The notes under the pieces are model-generated. The model was not told where the DNA came from. It saw only the letters and a list, made by a program, of their open reading frames with translations, and searched no databases. A stretch of DNA of 61,681 bases from an uncultured Bacilli bacterium (GTDB lineage Bacteria; Bacillota_I; Bacilli_A; RF39; UBA660), in contig CAKPBH010000001.1 of NCBI GenBank assembly GCA_934140355.1, forward strand, positions 1 to 61,681. The letters are read 5' to 3'. The number at the start of each line of letters is the position of its first letter. Position 1 is the first letter of the stretch. A program made the position numbers and the translations under genes. Below are positions 17,717-24,562 of the stretch, piece after piece.

Positions 17717-18622
17717 ATGGATAGTAGAAGTAATCGATATTATGAAGACATTAATAATGAAGTAGTTTCTTCCACTAGAAGTAGTAGAAATAAAAGATTG
17801 TATAGAGAAGTTTATGGAAAATATGATGATTTAGAAAATCTCCCTCTTGACGATAATACTGATGAAATTGATATGTCTAGATTAAAAGAACTTGTTTCTA
17901 ATAAGAAAGAACATTCAAAACCAGCAGTTAGAGAAAATTTTAATGTATTAGAACAAAGAAAAAGAAATATTGATGAACAAAAAGTCTATGATATTAATAA
18001 AATTTTGGAGAAGGCTAAATATGAAAATAATAAATTAAAGGGAAATATTATGCCAACCTCAAAAGTAAATAAACAAATCCTGCATACTCTACAAAGTACA
18101 GAATTATCTTTAGAAGAAATCAATCAAGCAAGTCGCTCTGGAGAAAAAGATGAAGGAGATAATCATATCCAAGACAATACTTCCTTAATAGAAGATGAAG
18201 AAAAATTAGAAATGACCAGAGAATTAAAATATCGGAATTTAGACGAAGAAGAACCAAAGAAAGAGAGTGAAAATAGTCTATCCCTAGATTTATTTACTGA
18301 TTTAAAGCCAACCGGTAACACAATTGTAACAAAACCAATTCGAGATGATGATAACAGATCGACTAAACCCAATTTACATTCAGATGATACAAGTGATATT
18401 GATATCATCAAAAACGGAGAAAAAATGGAAGAGCCATCTAATGATTTTTTTACAAGTTCTTATGAATTTTCTAAAAAAGATTTTATGCCCATTGATGATG
18501 ACTTCTCTGATTTAAATAAACGGGGAGGAGTTTTGAAGATTTTGCTATTGTTTTTGATGGTTTTTGTTGTTGGTGGAGTCATTACTTACTTTATTCTTAA
18601 CTATGGCATTGGAATTTCGTAA
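17717..18622 (+). CDS. Tail-anchored acidic hypothetical protein
   Basis: 301 residues, unrecognised. Residues 1 to about 270 are highly charged, low in hydrophobics and probably disordered. A C-terminal hydrophobic helix (about 274-297, LKILLLFLMVFVVGGVITYF) leaves only a few residues outside, so most of the protein faces the cytoplasm. There are no cysteines. AGAGGTGG precedes the ATG, and a TGCTATGAT extended -10 lies near 17687-17695. A scaffold or division-linked role is possible, but nothing in the sequence shows it. Confidence 0.6.
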   Translation: MDSRSNRYYEDINNEVVSSTRSSRNKRLYREVYGKYDDLENLPLDDNTDEIDMSRLKELVSNKKEHSKPAVRENFNVLEQRKRNIDEQKVYDINKILEKAKYENNKLKGNIMPTSKVNKQILHTLQSTELSLEEINQASRSGEKDEGDNHIQDNTSLIEDEEKLEMTRELKYRNLDEEEPKKESENSLSLDLFTDLKPTGNTIVTKPIRDDDNRSTKPNLHSDDTSDIDIIKNGEKMEEPSNDFFTSSYEFSKKDFMPIDDDFSDLNKRGGVLKILLLFLMVFVVGGVITYFILNYGIGIS

Positions 18623-18684
18623 TTTTTATTCATGACATTTTTTTCATAATTTTATAAATATTTTTTAAAAGAAGGAGGTTTGAC

Positions 18685-18972
18685 ATGCAAAAAACAGTAA
18701 TAGTGGATGATATATGCTACGAAGTAATAAAAAATTATAAAGATGCTTTCCAGGAAGATCTATTTTTAGAAAAAGTTACTTCCTATTTCCTTCCGTATGA
18801 TTACATTGTTGGAGATATTGCTTACAACAAACTTAGATTGAAAGGATTTTATGACAAAACAAACAATAAGGCAAAAAAAATAAATAATTATGCTTTTTTA
18901 GAAAAATACTTAAAAGAAAATTGTGCTGTAGATTGTCGATATTTTGTATTGAAGAAAAAAGAAAAAAAATAA
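18685..18972 (+). CDS. yutD: YutD-family protein (DUF1027)
   Basis: 95 residues. The core YEVIKNYKDAF...YDYIVGDIAYNKLRLKGFY and the cysteine-containing end (LKENCAVDCRYFVLKK) match the YutD family of Bacilli, whose biochemical role is not established. The family is soluble and cytoplasmic. AGAAGGAGG precedes the ATG at ideal spacing. A hairpin terminator follows about 30 bases after the stop. Confidence 0.75.
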   Translation: MQKTVIVDDICYEVIKNYKDAFQEDLFLEKVTSYFLPYDYIVGDIAYNKLRLKGFYDKTNNKAKKINNYAFLEKYLKENCAVDCRYFVLKKKEKK

Positions 18973-19002
18973 TTTTATTCTATTCGTTTATTTGGGTAAC
19001 TT

Positions 19003-19030
19003 AGATACTATTTTATATGGTATCTTTTTT
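19003..19030 (+). terminator. Terminator after yutD
   Basis: AGATAC (19003-19008) pairs with GTATCT (19020-19025), followed by a T-run. Confidence 0.75.
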
Positions 19031-19193
19031 GGTTCTTCGAACTTCAATGGACCTAGATTTAAAGTAGCAAAAAAAAGAAAAAGATAGTCAAAAAAATGAT
19101 ATTTTCAATTAATGGATATATTTCCAAAACATCAAATTTACTTTTTATTGATAAAGGTTATTAGCAAAATTCATTTCCTTGGCTGAACTGTAA
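19030..19193 (+). pseudogene. Decayed insertion-sequence/transposase remnant (copy A)
   Basis: 19030-19052 (GGTTCTTCGAACTTCAATGG and on) looks like an IS end, and a similar sequence sits at 31631-31651. 19107-19193 is about 80% identical by eye to the reverse complement of 53197-53283. In that second copy the segment reads as IPNLLFADRGLSAKFISLTE, reminiscent of a DDE-transposase 'ADRG' strand. Here the same frame reads NLLFIDKGY and then hits a stop, so it is dead. The remnant ends just before the adhesin promoter. Confidence 0.5.
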
Positions 19194-19224
19194 CCATTTT
19201 GTTTTTGTAAATACAAAAAAACAA

Positions 19225-19253
19225 TTGACAACGAAAGGTAAAAGTGCTAGAAT
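19225..19253 (+). promoter_or_regulatory. Consensus promoter of the adhesin gene
   Basis: Perfect TTGACA (19225-19230), a 17-base spacer and TAGAAT (19248-19253). It rules out the upstream in-frame start at 19244, which lies inside the promoter. Confidence 0.85.
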
Positions 19254-19279
19254 ATATACCCAACAAAGGGGGAAAGAAA

Positions 19280-21151
19280 ATGAAAAATATTCAGAAAAGT
19301 CAGATTTTTAAATTATTATTGGTACTTGTTTTTTGCTTATCTATGAGTATAAGTACAGTTAGTGCTGAAACTGCTCCTAGTACATTTAGAGCAACGCACT
19401 ACACTTTTAGTAATCCACCAATGAGTTATCCAGCTACTTTTCATATTAAGAAAACAACTGGTGGAAGATATGTATATTGTACTTATTATGCAAAAAATAC
19501 TCCAGTTAAGAATGTTGTTTATAGCAAGGGGAGTTTGGTTAAAGATAATGGTATTAATTACATTTTAAATGAATCATATGATGCTAAGAGTGATAATTCA
19601 TTTTTTATTTATCAAACAGCGTTATGGATTTATATGGTGGATAAAGGAATTATGCCACAACCTTATTACGATTTAACTGTATTTAAATCTAGAGTAAATA
19701 ATAGCGATGCAAGTACAGCAAAGAAGATTAAAACATTAGTTGCAAACGCAAAGAAAGCAGGGGAGAACGATAGTAGTAAGCCAACTATTTCTGCTAATAC
19801 AAGTGGTGTTAAATTTAGTCTTGATAGTGAAGGAAAATACTATGTTACCTCTGCAATTAAAGTAACTAGTTCTACAGGAAAATTTAAAGCTAGTATTGTC
19901 TCAGCACCTAGTGGAACGAAATATTCTGTCGAAGGAAAAAAACTTTACATCAAAGTTCCAAAAAGTTCGGTTACTTCATTAAATACACCAGTAAAATTAA
20001 AACTTACTAACTCTAAGACAGTATATCACTCATATTATTATAATCCAAGTGACAGTACTTATCAAATCATGGCTATGCCTTTCAAAGAAACTTTAAATGC
20101 CTCAACAAAAATTTCCTTATCAATAAAGGGGAGTAGTTCAATAGAAGCAATTAAAGTTGACGAAGAAGGAAAAGCATTAAGTGGTGCAACGCTACAAGTT
20201 ACTAATGATAGCGGTAGTGTTATTGATAGTTGGGTTACCGATGGCAATAATCACAAGATTTCTAATTTGTCAGCAGGAACTTATATTTTAAAAGAAACAA
20301 AGGCTCCTGTTGGATACAAATTGAGTACTGAACAAGTTAAATTTGTTGTTGATGCAAACGGTAATGTTAAGGACGCAAATGGTAATGTAGTTACTTTATT
20401 AACTTTTAAAAACGAAAAGAATTCTGTTACGGTTAGCAAACAAGATATTGCTAATAGTAGTGAATTACCTGGTGCTACTTTAGTGATTAATAATAGTGAT
20501 GGTAAAGAAATTGTCAAATGGACATCTTCTACGAAACCATACGTTATTCGTGGGCTTGCTGCTGGAACATATACATTAACAGAAACAATTGCCCCAGATG
20601 GTTATACTAAGAGCACAGAATCAATTACTTTCAAGATTGGTGATGACGGAAAAATTTATGATGCCGATGGAAAAACTATAGATAAAGTTATTATGTATAA
20701 CAAAAAAACAGATACACCTGGTGGAGCTTCAATTAGTAAAAAAGATGCAACAACAGGAAGTGAATTACCTGGTGCTACTTTAGTAGTAAAAGATTATGAT
20801 GGTAAAGAAATTGATACTTGGGTATCAACTGATAAACCACACGTTATTGAAAATTTAAAACCTGGAATTTATACACTAACGGAAACAATTGCCCCAGATG
20901 GTTATATTTTATCTACTGAAACCGTTACTTTTACAATTAAAGATGACGGTTCAGTTACTCCAGTGGTAATGTATAATTCACCTAATAGCAAGGATGTTCC
21001 AAAAGAAGATACACCTAGCGGTGGTGGAGAAGAAGTGCCAGTTGAAAGCACAGGATCTTACAAAACAATCGCTTCTACTGTTATTGGTTCAGTGATTATC
21101 TTTGTTGGAGGAATTGTTCTACTTGCAACTTCTAAAAGAAAAGAAGATTAA
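19280..21151 (+). CDS. Surface adhesin with thioester domain and three Cna-B/SpaA repeats
   Basis: 623 residues. A signal peptide (about 1-29) ends at VSA. An N-terminal thioester-type domain follows, with Cys67 in RYVYCTYY and Gln112 in IYQTALWIY, the Cys-Gln pair that forms an internal thioester for covalent host binding in Gram-positive adhesins. Three Cna-B/SpaA-like modules (about 285-600) keep isopeptide signatures: Lys in EAIKVDE, VSKQDI and SISKKDA; Glu in LKETKAPVGY and two TETIAPDGY; Asn in the last strand. The C-terminus has VPVESTGS, a hydrophobic helix and SKRKED, a sortase-like layout without the proline of LPxTG. The ATG at 19280 follows AGGGGGAAAG. No sortase lies in the window. 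Confidence 0.82.
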   Translation: MKNIQKSQIFKLLLVLVFCLSMSISTVSAETAPSTFRATHYTFSNPPMSYPATFHIKKTTGGRYVYCTYYAKNTPVKNVVYSKGSLVKDNGINYILNESYDAKSDNSFFIYQTALWIYMVDKGIMPQPYYDLTVFKSRVNNSDASTAKKIKTLVANAKKAGENDSSKPTISANTSGVKFSLDSEGKYYVTSAIKVTSSTGKFKASIVSAPSGTKYSVEGKKLYIKVPKSSVTSLNTPVKLKLTNSKTVYHSYYYNPSDSTYQIMAMPFKETLNASTKISLSIKGSSSIEAIKVDEEGKALSGATLQVTNDSGSVIDSWVTDGNNHKISNLSAGTYILKETKAPVGYKLSTEQVKFVVDANGNVKDANGNVVTLLTFKNEKNSVTVSKQDIANSSELPGATLVINNSDGKEIVKWTSSTKPYVIRGLAAGTYTLTETIAPDGYTKSTESITFKIGDDGKIYDADGKTIDKVIMYNKKTDTPGGASISKKDATTGSELPGATLVVKDYDGKEIDTWVSTDKPHVIENLKPGIYTLTETIAPDGYILSTETVTFTIKDDGSVTPVVMYNSPNSKDVPKEDTPSGGGEEVPVESTGSYKTIASTVIGSVIIFVGGIVLLATSKRKED

Positions 21152-21208
21152 AAAAATTATAAAAAGAAATAACAATTCAGTCATCTCTTGATGAGAAAAA
21201 GAGTTTCC

Positions 21209-21246
21209 AAAAACCCTAATTGAATCAAAATTCAACTAGGGTTTTT
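21209..21246 (+). terminator. Strong terminator of the adhesin gene
   Basis: AAAAACCCTA and TAGGGTTTTT with inner TTGAAT/ATTCAA form a long stem ending in T residues. Confidence 0.9.
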
Positions 21247-21439
21247 CATTTTGTCAATAATCTAGAATTTTTTATCATGTTATTGTTTGATTTAAAAAGT
21301 AAAAAATTATTTTAATTCATAACAAAATACTATTCTTAAGTCTCTTTTTTTGTTCCATTTATCGAAAAACGGATAAAATAATCGCATAAAAATTTTACAT
21401 AAAGCATTAATTTATCTATGAAATGACATCAAATATAAG
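21247..21439. other. AT-rich spacer between adhesin terminator and transposase remnant
   Basis: I see no gene, RNA structure or repeat here. Together with the remnant that follows it makes up the non-coding gap before the nucleotidase gene. Confidence 0.4.
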
Positions 21440-21720
21440 GTTTTCTATATTTTGAAAATTACTTATATAATGTGTCATTTTTTGCTTTAAAGTAAGTTTT
21501 TCTCCCATAGTTTTATCTAACTAGATAGATTAAATACTATTTTTCTAATTGTTGATAGATTGGCTATTGATTTTCAACTCCGTTTCTTGAGTGATCTTCA
21601 TCCATGATAACATCTAATTTCCAGTGAAGTACACATTCAATATTTTTTTGTTCCCTTATTATTAAGAATCCATGATAATTGAAATAATATAAAGAATATT
21701 CTCTCGTATAATTATCTAAA
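21440..21720 (-). pseudogene. Frameshifted transposase remnant, ISAs1-like C-terminus
   Basis: Read on the minus strand, about 21720-21570 gives ECVLHWKLDVIMDEDHSRNG, matching the ISAs1/H-repeat transposase pattern 'ENxLHWxLDVxFxED'. After a frameshift near 21565 it continues as KSIANLSTIRKIVFNL, like the family's 'N.A.lRkiaLNL', and a further shift gives GEKLTLKQKMTHYISN. Several frameshifts and the missing N-terminus mean it is dead. The minus-strand open frame at 21564-21953 is only part of this and not a gene. Confidence 0.6.
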
Positions 21721-21818
21721 ATTTTTATGCGATTGCCATAAAAAACGGAACTAAATCTTTTCAAAGACTTTATTTTATGATACAATTGATAAGAATAGTA
21801 AAGGAGAGGTAGTAGAAG

Positions 21819-22406
21819 ATGAGAATAGGTGTAGATATAGATGGTGTTTTGAACGATATTGGACAATGGCACTATTCTTGCGGGTTTAAGTTTTGTATTG
21901 ATAATCATATTAAGCGGGGTTTTCACCCAGATGAGTATATGATAGAAAAACAATTTGAACTAACCGATGAAGAAAATTACAAATTTTGGAGAGAATATAT
22001 TTTTGATTTAATGGTCTCTATACCAACAAGACCATATGCAGGAAATATTCTTAAGTTACTTTCAGAAATGGGACATGAAATTATTATTTTAACGGCTAGA
22101 GATAATCGCTATCTGACGAATCAGTATGCTAATACAATGAATTTTTATGTAGAAGAATGGTTACGAAAAAACAATATTATTTACGATGAAATTATTGCTG
22201 GTCCCGGGAAAAAGAAAGATAAATGTATAAAACATAAGTTAGATATCATGATTGAAGATAAAGCTTCTAATGTATTAGAAATCAGCGAGGTTATTCCTGT
22301 TTTGTGTTTTGATGCACCTTACAATGCTAAAATTTCTAAAAATAATGTTAAGCGCGTCTATAGTTGGTATCAAATTTATCAATATTTTTTAGATAAATGC
22401 GAATAA
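21819..22406 (+). CDS. HAD-superfamily 5'-nucleotidase (NT5C type)
   Basis: 195 residues. HAD motif I is RIGVDIDGVLND (nucleophile Asp6 and Asp8), motif II is IIILTARDN, and motifs III/IV lie around KHKLDIMIEDKASN. The cap insertion between motifs I and II (about 25-75) is the type seen in deoxyribonucleotidases of the NT5C/YorS group, which remove the 5'-phosphate from (deoxy)nucleoside monophosphates. It is cytoplasmic. AAGGAGAGG precedes the ATG, and an extended -10-like TGATACAAT lies about 40 bases upstream. The exact substrate is inferred from the family. Confidence 0.75.
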   Translation: MRIGVDIDGVLNDIGQWHYSCGFKFCIDNHIKRGFHPDEYMIEKQFELTDEENYKFWREYIFDLMVSIPTRPYAGNILKLLSEMGHEIIILTARDNRYLTNQYANTMNFYVEEWLRKNNIIYDEIIAGPGKKKDKCIKHKLDIMIEDKASNVLEISEVIPVLCFDAPYNAKISKNNVKRVYSWYQIYQYFLDKCE

Positions 22407-22461
22407 ATCCTTTTCAAGTGTTAAAGATGATGTTATACTTAAAATGATAGTTAGGAGGGTT

Positions 22462-22884
22462 ATGAGGTACTTAGGATTAGATTTAGGAAGTAAAACATTA
22501 GGAATTGCCATTAGTGATACAAGTCTAACAATTGCGACAGTATTCACTACACTTCGATTTTCTAGCGAGGATTATGATTCACTACTCGTTCCTTTAAAAA
22601 AAATTCTTTTTGAAAATCAAATTGAAAAAATTGTTTTAGGATATCCTTTAAATATGGATGGTACGGTTGGACCTCGAGCAACAATAACTTTGGAGTTTAA
22701 GAAAAAACTAGAAGATGAATTTAAAATAGAAGTGATTTTAGAAGATGAACGACTAACTTCAGTGATTTCTAATCAAATTTTACTTGAAGCAGATTTATCA
22801 AGAAAAAAAAGAAAAAAAAAGGTAGATGGTCTAGCGGCGCAAATTATTTTGCAGAGTTATTTGGATAGGGAAGGTGGAAAATAA
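22462..22884 (+). CDS. ruvX: Putative pre-16S rRNA nuclease / Holliday junction resolvase YqgF (RuvX)
   Basis: 140 residues with an RNase H-like fold. MRYLGLDLGSKTLGIAISD carries the first catalytic Asp, IEKIVLGYPLNMDGTVGPRA the second region, and LEDERLTSVISNQIL with KVDGLAAQIILQSYL completes the active site. AGGAGGG (22453-22459) fixes the start at ATG 22462; the in-frame ATG at 22444 lies upstream of that site. It heads an operon with the DUF1292 gene and mltG, the same order as in Bacillus. Confidence 0.92.
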   Translation: MRYLGLDLGSKTLGIAISDTSLTIATVFTTLRFSSEDYDSLLVPLKKILFENQIEKIVLGYPLNMDGTVGPRATITLEFKKKLEDEFKIEVILEDERLTSVISNQILLEADLSRKKRKKKVDGLAAQIILQSYLDREGGK

Positions 22885-22885
22885 A

Positions 22886-23155
22886 ATGGAAGAAAAAAAT
22901 TTATTTCAAGTGTTAGATGAAAATGGAAAAGAAGTTACTTGTGAAGTATTATTTACATTTGATTCAGAAGAAACGAATAAAAGTTATATTGTATATACAG
23001 ATAATACGACAGATGATGAGGGAAATGTTAGAGTGTATGCCTCTATTTTTGAACCTGGGTCAGAGAATATGGAACTAAAGCCAATTGAATCTGACAGAGA
23101 ATGGAAAATTGTTGAAACTATTTTAGAATCAATTCAAGAAGAAAATAACAAGTAG
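22886..23155 (+). CDS. DUF1292 family protein (YrzB-like)
   Basis: 89 residues, acidic. The core FQVLDENGKEVTCEVLFTF, KSYIVYTDNT, and VYASIFEPG followed by WKIVETILESI is the DUF1292 pattern; function unknown. It starts one base after the ruvX stop codon with the Shine-Dalgarno GGAAGGTGG inside ruvX, so it is translationally coupled. The earlier in-frame GTG (22874) belongs to that ribosome site. Confidence 0.88.
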   Translation: MEEKNLFQVLDENGKEVTCEVLFTFDSEETNKSYIVYTDNTTDDEGNVRVYASIFEPGSENMELKPIESDREWKIVETILESIQEENNK

Positions 23156-23167
23156 AATTAGGTTTTT

Positions 23168-24238
23168 ATGAAATTTTTACAAAATATTTATTTGGCAATT
23201 ATTATTCTTATCTTTAATATTTGCCTATTTGGATATGCACTAGTTCATTACGAGCTTAGTGCTCCTACACATGAGAAAAAAGAAAAAACGGTAGAAATAA
23301 AACCTGGTGGAATTGATTCTATTGCTAGTACTTTATATCAAGAAGGACTGATTCGTAATCGCTTAATCTTTACGGTGTATGCTAAAGTTACAGGAAAAAA
23401 CAACTTAAAAGCGGCGATTTATACATTGTCAACAGATATGGATGCTCGCAAGATTATAGAGATTTTATCAGAGGGTAAAGGAAGCAATAGCAAAGAAATT
23501 TCTATTACTTTTAAAGAGGGTTGGAATGTTCGAAAGATTGCAAAGGCAATTGAAGAGAATACAAATCATACCGAAGATGAGGTATATCAAACATTAAAGA
23601 ATGAAGATTTTTTAAAGAGAATGATTGTCAAGTATTGGTTTTTGGAAGATACAATTTTAAATCAAGAAATCTATTATTCTCTAGAAGGGTATTTATATCC
23701 TGATACCTATAATTATTCTTCTAAAGATGAAGATATCGAAGTGATTTTAGAAAAAATGCTTGCCGAAACGGAGAAAAAAATAGCAAGTAGGAAGGATGAA
23801 ATTACTTCTTCTACAAGAAGTGTCCAGGATATTTTTACACTTGCCTCTATGCTAGAATTAGAAGGAAATACTCTAGAGGATCGTAAAGGAATTGCTGGTG
23901 TTTTTCAAAATAGACTAGCCAAAGGGATGAACTTGGGAAGTGATGTCACTACTTATTATGGTGCTCGGGTTGATATAGGGCAAAGAGATTTGTATGCTAA
24001 TGAGGTAAATGCTTGTAACTCCTATAATACAAGATGTCCATCATTTAAAACACTACCAGTATCACCAATTTGCAGTCCTTCTCTAGATTCGATTATTGCA
24101 GCATTAGAACCAGAAGATAGTCAATATTTATACTTTGTTGCGGACAAAAATATGAAAATTTATTTTAGTGATACCTTGAATGAACATAATCGTAAAATTC
24201 AAGAGTTAAAAGATAAAAATTTGTGGTTAGAGTATTGA
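23168..24238 (+). CDS. mltG: Endolytic peptidoglycan transglycosylase MltG
   Basis: 356 residues. An N-terminal membrane helix (about 5-28) anchors the protein. A LysM-like subdomain (about 42-110) follows, then the YceG fold with LEGYLYPDTYNY (about 172-183), the catalytic Glu in LASMLELEGN (about Glu230), AGVFQNRLAKGMNLGSD and the closing TLPVSPICSPS. MltG cleaves nascent glycan strands and sets their length with PBP/SEDS machinery. It ends with TGA, which shows the standard genetic code. It begins 12 bases after the DUF1292 gene. Confidence 0.93.
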   Translation: MKFLQNIYLAIIILIFNICLFGYALVHYELSAPTHEKKEKTVEIKPGGIDSIASTLYQEGLIRNRLIFTVYAKVTGKNNLKAAIYTLSTDMDARKIIEILSEGKGSNSKEISITFKEGWNVRKIAKAIEENTNHTEDEVYQTLKNEDFLKRMIVKYWFLEDTILNQEIYYSLEGYLYPDTYNYSSKDEDIEVILEKMLAETEKKIASRKDEITSSTRSVQDIFTLASMLELEGNTLEDRKGIAGVFQNRLAKGMNLGSDVTTYYGARVDIGQRDLYANEVNACNSYNTRCPSFKTLPVSPICSPSLDSIIAALEPEDSQYLYFVADKNMKIYFSDTLNEHNRKIQELKDKNLWLEY

Positions 24239-24562
24239 GGGGATGAAAATACTTTAATCGCTTTTTCTTTGTCTTAGAGTAAGAATAAAAAAGATCAAGA
24301 TGTTTTTTAAGAAGCATAGTATTAAATTTTAATATTTTAATTTTTTATCTCTCAGCAATGACAAGTTATAATTTCATATTATTTAAAATAGTTTAATAAA
24401 TTATCTTTTTTGCTATCAGTCATCATGGGTTAATACAGTAAAAAATTAACTTTAAGTATTATTTTTTACTTTAAATGATGTTCAATTTCGATTTAGTTAA
24501 TTTTATTGCTAGTCTATTTTTTCTTTGTTATACTTGAGGTGTGAAAATAGAGAGGTGATAAT
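24239..24562. other. Intergenic region before ppdK
   Basis: AT-rich and without a gene or recognisable RNA. It contains the ppdK promoter at its right end. No clear terminator for mltG is visible. Confidence 0.4.
24506..24534 (+). promoter_or_regulatory. Promoter of ppdK
   Basis: TTGCTA (24506-24511), a 17-base spacer and TATACT (24529-24534). Confidence 0.6.

Noticed and set aside
21564..21953. Minus-strand 129-codon frame
   Set aside because: Overlaps the nucleotidase start; its downstream part is a decayed transposase tail, reported as a pseudogene.
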